A model generated the notes under the pieces. It saw only the letters and a program-made list of their open reading frames with translations, made no database searches and was not told the DNA's origin. From NCBI RefSeq assembly GCF_000718085.1, contig NZ_JOEC01000002.1, positions 124,001 through 188,000 on the forward strand: DNA of 64,000 bases. Reading direction: 5' to 3'. The position numbers and the translations under genes are program-made. Every line of letters begins with the position of its first letter. Positions within the stretch are counted from its first letter, which is position 1. Shown here piece after piece: positions 8,725-17,397 of the stretch. The stretch is from Mycetocola saprophilus. Its GTDB lineage: Bacteria > Actinomycetota > Actinomycetes > Actinomycetales > Microbacteriaceae.

Positions 8725-9135
8725 GGTGACGAGGAAGCATCCGTAGGGGCGGTCCTCGGTCGTCGCGATCACCGCGAAGGCGCGGCGGGCACGCTCGTAG
8801 AACTCGAAGCGCTCGATCGGTTCGATGCCGATTTCGCGACCCTCGGCCGCCTCGGCGGCGGCGAACAGCTCGCGCTGCACCTCGGGTATGGTGTCCGGTT
8901 CACCCACGACCTGCATCCGGCCGATCGGTTCGGGGATGAACGTGTCCACCGGGAATACCGTAAACAGCGCCTCGGCCAGCCGGGTCACGTCGATCCCGGG
9001 TAGCGTGATGACCTCGGCTCCGGCCGCGTGGGCCGGGTAGTTGCGGTCCACCACGGCGAGCACGTCGCCGTGTCCCATCCGGGTGATCGCATAGAGCAGG
9101 TCCGCCGAGAGCAGCGGATCGATTCCCTTAAGCAT
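8710..9135 (-). CDS. fucU: FucU/RbsD family sugar mutarotase
   Basis: A 141-aa protein of the RbsD/FucU family, which interconverts alpha and beta anomers of sugars such as fucose or ribose. The N-terminus MLKGIDPLLSADLLYAITRM is followed by the conserved GHGD with the active-site His22. The FEFYERARRAFAVIATTE and PYGCFLVTKG elements near the end are also family-typical. ATG 9135 is chosen because GGAAGG lies eight bases upstream and because it puts the histidine at the family position; an earlier in-frame start at 9162 is less likely. It sits between the glycosidase and the DUF1684 gene. A ribokinase at the head of the cluster could use the anomer it makes. Confidence 0.88.
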   Translation of the reverse strand: MLKGIDPLLSADLLYAITRMGHGDVLAVVDRNYPAHAAGAEVITLPGIDVTRLAEALFTVFPVDTFIPEPIGRMQVVGEPDTIPEVQRELFAAAEAAEGREIGIEPIERFEFYERARRAFAVIATTEDRPYGCFLVTKGVV

Positions 9136-9185
9136 GGAGTGAGCCTTCCGTTGGGGGAGCAAGGAACAGTTCGGGAGGCACTGTG

Positions 9186-11879
9186 TCAGCCTTCCGCTCG
9201 GGGAGTGAGGAGCAGTTCGGGGGCGGCCAGGAGCCCGTTGAGCTCGGGTTCGGGCCGCAGCCCGGTGCCCGCATAGAACTCGTTGGCGGCGGATCCAAAC
9301 ACGGTGATCGCGACCTCGTTGGTGCCCTTTCGCAGCAGCTCCGCGGGGATCTCGAAACGGTAGGGACGCCAGCCGCGCTCGCCGACGGGAGTGCCGTTGA
9401 TCGACAGGCGTGCCGAGCCAGACACCGCGGGCAACTCGAGGATCGCACCCGAGACCTCGGCCAGCTCGAACGTGGTGCGGTAGGTGGCCGCGCCCGAGTA
9501 TTCGGGGAGCACGGTCTGCCAGCCGGCGGTCACGTCCACCGGGACGGGGGACCCGTCCGGGAGCGGGGTGAGGTCCCAGTCGCCGGCCAAAACGCGGACG
9601 TTTGCGGCCTCCGGGCGGACGGGGGCAACATCTGCCGAAGCCGACTCAGTATCGGCGTCCGCACCAGGTCCGGACGAGTCCCAAACAAACAGCCGAAGTT
9701 CACCCGGTGCCAGGGTGAGGCGCGCGTCATGGAGCGCAGTGGCAAGCCCGGTCGCGGCCGCCCACTCCACGATGTTTGCGCCCAACAGCGATCCTTCGAC
9801 GGATTCCGTTCCATCATTAAAGAGGGCCACCCGGGTGCGTCCCGAGGCGTCGACCCCGGAGCGAATCCGCAGCCCGGCCGAGGGACCGGCGGGCACAAAA
9901 CCCGAGTCTCCGGATCGAGAAACCCCGAGCCGGGAGGCCAGGTTCGCGGCATCGGGGACCGCGTCCAGACGGGTGGCGGGGAGCGCCCGAACATCGGCGC
10001 CGTCCTGCAGGTTTTCCAGACCGAACCCGGTGGAGATCACGCGGATTCCGGCGGCGTCGATCGCATCCAGCTCCTCGATGCTCGCCGCGCTCGCGAGGGT
10101 CCGCACGCCCGGCAGAATCAGGACCCTGGCGGTCGGGACCGTGCCGGCCGCGATGTCGGACAGCGAGCGCTCATCCACCACCCGCCAGGCGATTCCCGCG
10201 GTGTCCAAAGCCTTCGCCCACGCACCAAACTGATCGAAGTGGTCGCCCGACTGCCCGTGCGTCCAGATCGTGCGCAGCGGCCAGAACAGCAGCACGCAGG
10301 CCTCATCGGAGAGCGGTTCGAGGAACTCGCTCAGCCGGGCAGACTCGGTGGCATAGGCCGCGTGGAAGTCCGCAAACCAGGGCTCGAAATTGATGCCCGG
10401 CGGGAAGTCGAAGCGCGGGTTGGCCATCGACTCATGATCGTTGCCGTGCCCGTGCGTCTGGTAAAACCCGTGGAAGACCATCTGCCGCATGCCCGCCAGG
10501 TGGTGCCGGATCGTGGTGGAACGCAGCTCGTCCAGGGTCAGGCCCCAGTGGCCCGACCAGGGGGTGCCGCCCTCGGGCGGGGTCAGGAAGTACTGCTCGA
10601 CGATCGTGCCGGTGCGCCCGGTTGCGCGGGCGATCGAGTCGCCCAGGCGCGGGCTCAGCTGAGCCACGCCGTCCTGAGCATCCACGGCGGTGAGGTCGCG
10701 GTAGGCATCCACGCCGAAGTGGTCGAGGCCGAAGTTTGCCCGCAGATCCCAGTCGCCAAACTCGGTGCCCGGGGTGAACGTGCCGATGTGGGTCAGGACC
10801 TCGTGCCCCGACTGCAGCAGGCCGTAGCGGTGGCTCCAGTCACGCAGCTTCCCCAGGAACCCCTCCATCGAGAGCTCGGCGTAGAACTGCCAGAATCGGG
10901 CGCGCAGGGCGAGGGCCGCGGGGTCCTCGGTCTCGGTGAAGACCGCCCAGATCGTGGCCGCATGGGTGTCTTCGCCGAGCGCGCGGGCCAGATCCAGCGT
11001 GGTGGTGTGGATCGGGACCGAGGAGCCGACCCCGCCCGAGCGCTGCGCCCAGTCGTAGTACACCGCGTGCGGCTGATCGAAGAAGACGTAGCGCACCGTG
11101 GATCCGAAGTGGTCGCCCACGGCCTCGCGGAAGGGCTCGTAGCCCGCCTCGATGAAGCGATCCACGGCCTCGGGGTCCAGCGGGTTGACGAGGTGCGAGG
11201 TTGCGGACCTGGCGGACACCAGGACCAGTGCCGACCCCAGCGCGGGGTCCGCCCCGGTGATGCTCAGCGCGGCCTCGGTATCGGTGGCCTCGATGCGGGT
11301 GGCGGCGGCGATGTCCACGACGCCGGACGGGCTCGATGCCAGCGCCCGCTCGATCCGCCAGTTAGTCCAGAGCGGGACGCCGCCGTCGTAGTGCCAGGCC
11401 ATCGCGGCGGGCCCGAGGCCCTCGGTGCCCGAGACGATGCCGGAGATTTCCCCGGTTCCCGCGCCTTGCGAAAGCTCGATCCGGGTCCAGAACAGGTGGC
11501 GCTCGCGCAGGTGGTCGTGCCCGACAACCGCGCGGCCACCGGCCTGACCGGTCTGCCAGTTGTAGTCGTCGTAGAAGCCCACGATCATGTCGAGCGCGGC
11601 GGCCTCCTCCACGGCCCAGCGGCACGCGGCGAGGTAGGCGGGTTCCAGATACTCATGCATCGGGAACGACAGGCGCGCCTGAACCTGGAAGCTCTTGATT
11701 CCGGCCGCGTGCATCTGACGCACCTGGGTGCGTACCTGCTCCTCGTCGGGGAGGTGGTGCCAGAACCAGTAGGTCGCCGGGGAGTGCCAGGCGTCGGGGG
11801 TCAGGAAGGACGCGTCGGTGGCCAACACCGTGTCGGTGTCAGCGGTGTTGGCAGCGTCAGCGGCGCGCTCGGCGCTCAT
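9186..11879 (-). CDS. GH106-like glycosyl hydrolase (alpha-L-rhamnosidase-like)
   Basis: An 897-aa protein. The N-terminal catalytic region (residues ~30-600) resembles GH106-type large barrels: WHSPATYWFWHHLPDEEQV, a GIKSFQVQARLS strand, DMIVGFYDDYNWQTGQAGGR and later WFADFHAAYATESARLSEFLEPL. A beta-sandwich, galactose-binding-like region lies near the C-terminus (about 780-880), with TYRTTFELAEVSGAILELPAVSGSARLSINGTPVGERGWRPYRFEIP. No signal peptide is seen, so it may act on an imported glycoside. The start overlaps the permease stop as ATGA. The GH106 link is by overall pattern; linkage and sugar are not known, and catalytic glutamates were not assigned. Confidence 0.7.
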   Translation of the reverse strand: MSAERAADAANTADTDTVLATDASFLTPDAWHSPATYWFWHHLPDEEQVRTQVRQMHAAGIKSFQVQARLSFPMHEYLEPAYLAACRWAVEEAAALDMIVGFYDDYNWQTGQAGGRAVVGHDHLRERHLFWTRIELSQGAGTGEISGIVSGTEGLGPAAMAWHYDGGVPLWTNWRIERALASSPSGVVDIAAATRIEATDTEAALSITGADPALGSALVLVSARSATSHLVNPLDPEAVDRFIEAGYEPFREAVGDHFGSTVRYVFFDQPHAVYYDWAQRSGGVGSSVPIHTTTLDLARALGEDTHAATIWAVFTETEDPAALALRARFWQFYAELSMEGFLGKLRDWSHRYGLLQSGHEVLTHIGTFTPGTEFGDWDLRANFGLDHFGVDAYRDLTAVDAQDGVAQLSPRLGDSIARATGRTGTIVEQYFLTPPEGGTPWSGHWGLTLDELRSTTIRHHLAGMRQMVFHGFYQTHGHGNDHESMANPRFDFPPGINFEPWFADFHAAYATESARLSEFLEPLSDEACVLLFWPLRTIWTHGQSGDHFDQFGAWAKALDTAGIAWRVVDERSLSDIAAGTVPTARVLILPGVRTLASAASIEELDAIDAAGIRVISTGFGLENLQDGADVRALPATRLDAVPDAANLASRLGVSRSGDSGFVPAGPSAGLRIRSGVDASGRTRVALFNDGTESVEGSLLGANIVEWAAATGLATALHDARLTLAPGELRLFVWDSSGPGADADTESASADVAPVRPEAANVRVLAGDWDLTPLPDGSPVPVDVTAGWQTVLPEYSGAATYRTTFELAEVSGAILELPAVSGSARLSINGTPVGERGWRPYRFEIPAELLRKGTNEVAITVFGSAANEFYAGTGLRPEPELNGLLAAPELLLTPRAEG

Positions 11880-13531
11880 CGGGCAGCCTCGGGGTCGAGC
11901 TCGGCCTCGGGTTCCGCGACGGTTCCGGGGGCCGCGGAGGCTGCGGGCGCCTCGGGAACGGCAGTGGAGGCGGCCACGGCCACCCCGACCGCCAGGATCT
12001 CGGCATCCGCGGGCAGGTCACCCTGCTCGGCGGCCGGGAGCTTTGAGCGGTCCGGCGGCAGGTCCACCTTGAGGGCGAAGGTCAGCAGCGCGTAGAGCGC
12101 GGCACCGAGCACCATTGCGCCGATCACGCCGATGTTGCTGGCCCCGATCACACCCTCGCGGGCCTCCTGGGTGAGGAAGAATCCGGTGATGTGGGCGAAG
12201 TTGGGGTCGGCGCTGGTCACGGTGCCGAGGCCCACGATGGTCCCGATGATCAGGCTCACAAACGCGGTCCAGCGCCAGTCGCGGCCGCCGAATCCCGACC
12301 CGTTGATCATCCGAATGTCCCAGTTCAGGCGACGCTGACGGATGAAGTCCACCAGCTGGATGCCACCCATCGTGCCCATCAGCACGGCGATCAGCGAGAG
12401 GAAGGACTGGAACGTGGCCAGGAACGAGGTCGAGATGAAGAGCAGGTAGAAGGCCCCGGCGGCGATCAGCAGCGCGTTGATCGCGGTGGTGACCGAGCGG
12501 CGCAGCGGGAATCCCACGGCCATCAGGGCCAGGCCCGAGCTGTAGATACCGGTGGTCGCGGCGGACACCAGGGACAGCACGATCACGATCGAGAACGGGA
12601 TGAAGAACCACATAGGCAGCAGCGAGGTCAGCGCGCCGATCGGGTCGTTGGCGGCGGCCTCACCGAGCTTGGCGTCGCTGCCGACCAGCAGCGCCCCCAC
12701 GACGAGCATCGCGATCACCGGGACGGCGATACCGAAGGTCGTGGCACCGATCACGCCGCGGGCGTGAGTCTTGCGCGGCAGGTAGCGGGAGAAGTCGCCG
12801 CCGGAGTTGATAAAGCCGATGCCCACGATGGTCATGGCCATGATGATGCCGCCCACAAACACAAACGGGTCGCCCGCCTGGGCAGTGCCCAGCTGACCCC
12901 ACTTGACCTCGGGGAGCACAAAGAACAGGAACGCGATGGTCATCACGCCGGTGATCCAGGCGATCCACACCTCGATGGCCAGGATGAACCCGTGGCCAAA
13001 CACCGCGGCGGTCATGGTGACCGCGAGCACCACGATGAACCAGCCCACGGTGGTCGGCACGGTGGGGGCACCGCCGTCTCCGGCGAAGAGCGCGGGCCAC
13101 ACCTTAGCAAACAGGTTCGCCCCGGTGGTCGAGGCCAGCGTGATGCTGGTCACCTGCCAGCCGGTGTTGGAGAGGTAGCCGAAGAAGGCGGGCAGGAAGT
13201 TGCCCTTGGAGCCGAACGCGAAGCGGGTCTGCACGAGCGTGGGCAGGCCGGTGCGCGGACCGCCCACGGCGATCAGGCCGACCAGCGCGGCCGAGATCAG
13301 ATAGCCGAGGGTTCCGGCGATGATCGTCTGCCAGACATTGAGCCCCAGGGTGAAGATGAAGATGCCGTAGCTCACCCCCAGGATCGAGACGTTCCAGGAG
13401 AACCAGACCGGGAACAACCCGCTGGGCTTACCTCGACGCTCGGCGTCCGGAACCGGATTGATACCGTTCGCCTCGACCCCCATTGTGCTGCCGGTGGGGG
13501 TGCCGATGGCGCCCGCTGCGTTGTCGCTCAT
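11876..13531 (-). CDS. NCS1 family purine/cytosine-type permease (copy B)
   Basis: A 551-aa membrane protein with the N-terminal EANGINPVPDAERRGKPSGLF motif of NCS1 purine-cytosine permeases, about twelve helices, and signatures such as GLPTLVQTRFAFGSKGNFLPAF and GGIQLVDFIRQRRLNWD. An alanine/proline/glutamate-rich tail of about 50 residues follows the last helix and is absent from the neighbouring copy. An AGGGAG site precedes the ATG. Long stretches are identical to the next gene upstream, including the whole segment from IGALT to VTSADPNFAH with few changes, so the two are tandem duplicates that may have diverged in specificity. Its stop overlaps the glycosidase start. Confidence 0.88.
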   Translation of the reverse strand: MSDNAAGAIGTPTGSTMGVEANGINPVPDAERRGKPSGLFPVWFSWNVSILGVSYGIFIFTLGLNVWQTIIAGTLGYLISAALVGLIAVGGPRTGLPTLVQTRFAFGSKGNFLPAFFGYLSNTGWQVTSITLASTTGANLFAKVWPALFAGDGGAPTVPTTVGWFIVVLAVTMTAAVFGHGFILAIEVWIAWITGVMTIAFLFFVLPEVKWGQLGTAQAGDPFVFVGGIIMAMTIVGIGFINSGGDFSRYLPRKTHARGVIGATTFGIAVPVIAMLVVGALLVGSDAKLGEAAANDPIGALTSLLPMWFFIPFSIVIVLSLVSAATTGIYSSGLALMAVGFPLRRSVTTAINALLIAAGAFYLLFISTSFLATFQSFLSLIAVLMGTMGGIQLVDFIRQRRLNWDIRMINGSGFGGRDWRWTAFVSLIIGTIVGLGTVTSADPNFAHITGFFLTQEAREGVIGASNIGVIGAMVLGAALYALLTFALKVDLPPDRSKLPAAEQGDLPADAEILAVGVAVAASTAVPEAPAASAAPGTVAEPEAELDPEAAR

Positions 13532-13552
13532 GTTGCTCCCTTGAGGAAACCG

Positions 13553-13580
13553 CCGGGGCGCGGCGGGTGCCGCGCCCCGG
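13553..13580 (-). other. GC-rich 12-bp hairpin between the duplicated permease genes
   Basis: CCGGGGCGCGGC and GCCGCGCCCCGG pair perfectly around a GGGT loop. It lies five bases after the stop codon of copy A and before the ribosome site of copy B. No T-run follows on the minus strand. It could stabilise the upstream mRNA or attenuate read-through into the rest of the operon. Confidence 0.6.
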
Positions 13581-13585
13581 GGATG

Positions 13586-15094
13586 TTATTTGGTGATCGA
13601 CGGGTCGATCTTGGAGAAATCGGGCTTCGGATCAAGCTTGAAACCGAAGGTGAGCAGAGCGTAGCTTGCCGCACCGAGTACCAGGGCGATGATCACTCCG
13701 ATGTTGCTGGAGCCGATCACCCCGGCGCGTGCCTCCGGGGTCAGCAGGAACCCGGTGACGTGAGCGAAGTTGGGGTCGGCGCTGGTCACGGTACCCAGGC
13801 CCACGATGGTGCCCAGGGCCAGGCTGGCCAGGGCGGTCCAGCGCACCGTGCGTCCACCGTAACCGGCGGGCAGCGCGAGACGCGTGTCCCAGTTCAGGCG
13901 ACGCTGACGGATGAAGTCCACCAGCTGGATGCCACCCATGGTGCCCATCATGACCGCGATCAGCGAGAGGAAGGACTGGAAGGTCGCCAGGAACGAGTCG
14001 GAGATGAAGAGTAGGTAGAAGGCTCCGGCGGCGATGATCAGCGCGTTGATCGCGGTGGTCATCGAGCGGCGCAGCGGGAAGCCCACGGCCATCAGGGCGA
14101 GGCCGGAGCTGTAGACACCGGTGATGGCGGCCGAGATCAGCGAGATCACGATCACGATCGAGAACGGGATGAAGAACCACATCGGCAGCAGCGCGGTCAG
14201 CGCACCGATCGGGTCGGAGGCGGCGGCGGCACCGAGCTTGGGATCGCTGCCCACCAGCAGGGCACCCACGATCAGCAGGGCCACAACCGGCAGCGACAGG
14301 CCCAGGGTGGTCCAGCCGATGACCGACTTGGCCGGGGTCTTGCGGGGCAGGTAGCGGGCGAAGTCACCGCCGTAGTTGAGGAAGCCGATGCCCACCATGG
14401 TCATGGCCATGATCACGCCGCCGATGAAGACAAGCGGGCCGCCGGCCGGGGTCTGACCCAGCTGGTCCCACTTGACCTCGGGCAGCACAAAGCCCAGGAA
14501 GGCGATGGTCATGATGCCGGTGACCCAGGAGATCCACACCTCGATCTTCATGATGAACTCGTGCCCCAGCACGGCCACGGCCATGGTCACCGCGAGGACA
14601 ACCACAAACCAGATGACCACGATGAAGGTCGCGGGCTTGCCCGAACCGTTACCGAAGACGCTCGGCCACAGGGTCGAGAACAGGTTGGCACCGGTGGTGG
14701 AGGCCAGGGTGATGATGGTCACCTTCCAGCCCATGTTCGACAGGTAGGCGAAGAAGGCGGGCACCACGTTGCCGCGCAGGCCGAACGCGAACCGAGTCTG
14801 CACCAGGGTGGGCAGGCCGGTGCGCGGGCCGCCGACGGCCAGCACACCCACCAGGGAGGCGGAGATGATGTAGCCGATGGTGCCGGCCAGGATCGTCTGC
14901 CAGACATCCAGTCCCAGGGTGAAAACGAAGATGCCGTAGCTGATGCCCAGAATCGAAATGTTCCAGGCGAACCACACGGCGAACAGGCCCCGGGGGGAAC
15001 CTCGACGTTCGCTGTCGGGGACGGGGTTTACACCGTTGGTTTCAACGGTGAGGGCTGAGCCTGCGGTGTCGCGAGCCTGAGCCTCGTTGCTCAT
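13586..15094 (-). CDS. NCS1 family purine/cytosine-type permease (copy A)
   Basis: A 502-aa integral membrane transporter and tandem duplicate of the next gene. Conserved landmarks are ETNGVNPVPDSERRGSPRGLF near the N-terminus, ISILGISYGIFVFTLGLDVWQT, GLPTLVQTRFAFGLRGNVVPAF and the central NYGGDFARYLPRKTP loop. ATG 15094 is preferred because GAAAGG lies eight bases upstream; the frame is open further (to 15187) but without a ribosome site. It is the second gene after the ribokinase, 208 bases away, so a separate promoter cannot be excluded. Predicted substrates are purines, pyrimidines or related hydantoins. Confidence 0.88.
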   Translation of the reverse strand: MSNEAQARDTAGSALTVETNGVNPVPDSERRGSPRGLFAVWFAWNISILGISYGIFVFTLGLDVWQTILAGTIGYIISASLVGVLAVGGPRTGLPTLVQTRFAFGLRGNVVPAFFAYLSNMGWKVTIITLASTTGANLFSTLWPSVFGNGSGKPATFIVVIWFVVVLAVTMAVAVLGHEFIMKIEVWISWVTGIMTIAFLGFVLPEVKWDQLGQTPAGGPLVFIGGVIMAMTMVGIGFLNYGGDFARYLPRKTPAKSVIGWTTLGLSLPVVALLIVGALLVGSDPKLGAAAASDPIGALTALLPMWFFIPFSIVIVISLISAAITGVYSSGLALMAVGFPLRRSMTTAINALIIAAGAFYLLFISDSFLATFQSFLSLIAVMMGTMGGIQLVDFIRQRRLNWDTRLALPAGYGGRTVRWTALASLALGTIVGLGTVTSADPNFAHVTGFLLTPEARAGVIGSSNIGVIIALVLGAASYALLTFGFKLDPKPDFSKIDPSITK

Positions 15095-15302
15095 GATGTG
15101 CCTTTCAAATGGCGGTTGTGGGGAGTGGTGGTGCCCGGAAACCGGGGTGACTGAGCACCGGGATCGTGATCGCGTTGTCGGGTTCACGAAGATGGGGGAC
15201 GTGGACGGGAGTCCACGATGCGGGGCGCTGCTGGGAGGGAGCCGAATGTCGTCGGGCCCGGCCTGCGCCTGGGAACCCGAATCGGGCGGGTCTGGGGTCG
15301 GG

Positions 15303-16199
15303 CTAGGGCATCGGAGTTGTATCCCGAGCGCCGTGAATGGTGACCACTACTGCGGCCGCGGTGGCCCCGGCGGTGGCCGCCGAAACCAGGTCTTCGCCGC
15401 GGGCGAGGGCCGCGGTCAGGGTTCCCAGGAACGCATCCCCGGCACCGACGGTGTCGACCGGGGTGGTGCGGATCGCGGGCACGTGGGTGATCTCGCCGTC
15501 CTGGCGCACGAGGGCGCCGTCGCCGCCGAGGGTGACCACGACGTCGCCGCCGGGCAGGTCACCGATCAGGCGGTGGGCGATGGCCAGGGGCTCCTCATCG
15601 GTGACCGGTTCCAGGCCCAGGGCCTGCTCCAGTTCGACCTCGTTGAGCACCACCACGTGGGCACGGCGCACGGCTTCGGCCGCGCCGTCGCGCCACGGGG
15701 AGGGGTTCAGGACGATGCGGGCGCGCTCGCCGAAGGCGTCGAGGGCGGCATCGATCACGGGGGCCTCGACCTCGTGCTGCAGGGCCACGACGCTCGGTGC
15801 AGCGTGGGCCGACGCCCAGTCGCTCACGTGCTGTGCGGTGAGGTGGGCGTTGGCACCGGCATTGACCACAATGGTGTTTTCGCCGCCGGCCAGCAGCAGA
15901 ACCGCGCGTCCGGTGGGTACGTCGGGGACGCTCACCAGGTCTCCCAGGGCCACGTCTACCGTGCGCAGGTCGGCGAGGGCGGGATCGGCGTCGTGCCCGA
16001 CGGCCGCCAGCAGCGTTGTCGACGCGCCCGCGCGGGCGGCGGCATAGGCCTGGTTTGCGCCCTTTCCGCCGCCGCGTTCCACCATGTCGAGCGCGGCGAT
16101 CGTCTCGCCCACCCGCGGGGCGCGGGGCAGCGTGAATCCGGTATCGAGGTTTACCGAGCCGATCACCAAAACGTCAACATCATTGTGTGGGAAATGCAT
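15303..16199 (-). CDS. PfkB family carbohydrate kinase (ribokinase-like)
   Basis: A 298-aa cytosolic sugar kinase. PfkB signature 1 is seen around residues 42-55 (RGGGKGANQAYAAARAG), and signature 2 with the catalytic aspartate near 249-257 (DTVGAGDAF). These and the VIGSVNLD start fit ribokinase, which phosphorylates ribose or a similar furanose with ATP. ATG 16199 has no good ribosome site, but a TTGACA/GACATT promoter is placed so that transcription would begin at this ATG, so the mRNA is probably leaderless. An 18-bp palindrome covers the start. A TTG or GTG about ten codons later is an alternative start. It is the first gene of the minus-strand cluster. Confidence 0.87.
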   Translation of the reverse strand: MHFPHNDVDVLVIGSVNLDTGFTLPRAPRVGETIAALDMVERGGGKGANQAYAAARAGASTTLLAAVGHDADPALADLRTVDVALGDLVSVPDVPTGRAVLLLAGGENTIVVNAGANAHLTAQHVSDWASAHAAPSVVALQHEVEAPVIDAALDAFGERARIVLNPSPWRDGAAEAVRRAHVVVLNEVELEQALGLEPVTDEEPLAIAHRLIGDLPGGDVVVTLGGDGALVRQDGEITHVPAIRTTPVDTVGAGDAFLGTLTAALARGEDLVSAATAGATAAAVVVTIHGARDTTPMP

Positions 16200-16205
16200 T
16201 TCCCA
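16188..16205. promoter_or_regulatory. perfect 18-bp palindrome, likely LacI-family operator
   Basis: TGGGAAATGCATTTCCCA is its own reverse complement. It covers the predicted transcription start and ATG of the ribokinase gene and lies 80 bases upstream of the divergent LacI-family gene. Even-length palindromes of this kind are typical LacI-family operators, so repression by the neighbour is inferred. Confidence 0.8.
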
Positions 16206-16234
16206 AATGTCGCATGAGGTTCTAAATCTGTCAA
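16206..16234 (-). promoter_or_regulatory. promoter of the ribokinase-permease cluster
   Basis: On the minus strand a perfect -35 TTGACA (16234-16229) is followed by 17 bases and a -10-like GACATT (16211-16206). The start point would fall at about 16199, the A of the ribokinase ATG. The operator palindrome abuts the -10 box. Confidence 0.65.
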
Positions 16235-16286
16235 GCCGGAGGCCGTGTTGTTGGTACTCTAAAAAGATTGACGTGCAGGAGGACCG

Positions 16287-17264
16287 ATGGCCAGACGCGT
16301 GAGTCTCAAGGATGTGGCAACCGCCGCGGGTGTCTCCCCAACGACCGCCAGCCGGGTGCTCTCCGGCGTGGATCGGAACGTGGCCCCGGAGCTGGCCGAG
16401 CGCGTCCAGGCCGCCACCGTGGAGCTCGGCTACCGCGTGAATGCCGCGGCCCGCGCCCTGCGCCTGCAAACCACCGGCTCGATCGCGCTCGTGGTGCCCT
16501 CGGTGGCCAACCCCTATTACGCCGAGCTGGTCGCCTCCTATTCGCGGCACCTCGACGCCGAGGGCCGCCGCGTGGTGACCTTCGACACCAACGACTCGGT
16601 CGAGAGCGAACGCCGCCAACTCGCGGAAATGGACCGGGTGATGGTGGATGCGGTCCTGATCGCCCCGGTGGATCACGAGGGCAGCGCCCCGGCAATTTCG
16701 GCCCTGGCGACCACGCATGCGGTGGTCCAGGTGGACCGTATCGCCGCCGGGGTGGACGCCCCCGCGGTCAGGCTGGACAACGCCGCCGGGATCCGCCTGC
16801 TGGTTGAGCACCTGCGCTCCAGCGGACGCGAGCGCATCGTCCTGGTGGATGCGGAGCCGCGCTCCTCGGCCAGTCGTGAGCGTGCCGAAGCGTTCCGCGA
16901 GGTGGCCGGACTCGGCTGCACGGTCCTGCAGATGCCCACGTTCTCGATGCACAGCGGAACCGAAGCCGCCCGCGTCCTGCGCGACTCGGCGGACATGCCG
17001 GACGCCGTGATCTGCACGGCCGACGTGGTCTCGCTGGGCCTGCTCACCGCATTTCAGCACGCGGGCCTGCGCATCCCCCAGGACATCGCCCTGGCCACCT
17101 TCGATGGCACCGCGCTCTCGGGCGTGACGAGCCCCGGTCTCACCACGCTGGACTCGGTGGTGGATGAGATCGTCCGCGCCTCGCTGGAAATTGTCGACGG
17201 GACAAGAACCACGGGCCTGCTGGTGACCCCGCGGGTGCTGGTGCGCGAGTCCACCGGGCACTAG
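16287..17264 (+). CDS. LacI family transcriptional regulator
   Basis: A 325-aa repressor. Residues 5-25 form the classic LacI helix-turn-helix (VSLKDVATAAGVSPTTASRVL), the hinge helix is near NAAARALR, and a periplasmic-binding-protein-like sugar-sensing domain follows (SIALVVPSVANPYYAEL ... DIALATFDGTALSGVTSPGLTT). A strong AGGAGGA site precedes the ATG. It is divergent from the ribokinase gene, with the palindromic operator in between, so it most likely represses the minus-strand cluster and responds to a sugar or nucleoside-like inducer. The effector is not predictable from sequence. Confidence 0.93.
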   Translation: MARRVSLKDVATAAGVSPTTASRVLSGVDRNVAPELAERVQAATVELGYRVNAAARALRLQTTGSIALVVPSVANPYYAELVASYSRHLDAEGRRVVTFDTNDSVESERRQLAEMDRVMVDAVLIAPVDHEGSAPAISALATTHAVVQVDRIAAGVDAPAVRLDNAAGIRLLVEHLRSSGRERIVLVDAEPRSSASRERAEAFREVAGLGCTVLQMPTFSMHSGTEAARVLRDSADMPDAVICTADVVSLGLLTAFQHAGLRIPQDIALATFDGTALSGVTSPGLTTLDSVVDEIVRASLEIVDGTRTTGLLVTPRVLVRESTGH

Positions 17265-17318
17265 CGCTAGAGCCGAGTGCGCGCATCGGTCAGGGGCCGC
17301 GGATATCGCTTCAAGAAC

Positions 17319-17392
17319 TGGAGCGAATGACGGGAATCGAACCCGCGCTACCAGCTTGGGAAGCTGGAGTTCTACCATTGAACTACATTCGC
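17319..17392 (-). tRNA. tRNA-Gly (anticodon CCC)
   Basis: The minus strand folds as a cloverleaf: acceptor GCGAATG with CATTCGC, D arm GTTC/GAAC, anticodon stem CCAGC/GCTGG with loop TTCCCAA (anticodon CCC), T loop TTCGATT, discriminator T, and an encoded CCA at 17321-17319. The left prophage repeat covers its 5' 31 bases, so the 5' half and everything upstream now adjoin prophage DNA; the gene itself is intact. Confidence 0.95.
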
Positions 17393-17397
17393 GTATC
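17362..17397. other. attL core (36-bp direct repeat)
   Basis: Identical over 36 bases to 53512-53547. It starts in the tRNA anticodon region, covers the anticodon 5' strand, D arm and acceptor 5' strand, and extends five bases past the tRNA 5' end. Flanking bases differ at both ends of the two copies. Confidence 0.92.

Noticed and set aside
9183..12095. 970-codon plus-strand open frame opposite the glycosidase
   Set aside because: The minus-strand frame has clear enzyme motifs and coupled start; the plus frame is low-complexity Gly/Arg/Gln sequence.
12191..14014. 607-codon plus-strand frame opposite the NCS1 permeases
   Set aside because: It mirrors membrane-helix codons and spans the intergenic hairpin; no start signal.
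16200..17378. Extension of the ribokinase frame far upstream through the LacI gene and tRNA
   Set aside because: The upstream part is antisense to the LacI gene; the kinase begins at the promoter-linked ATG 16199.
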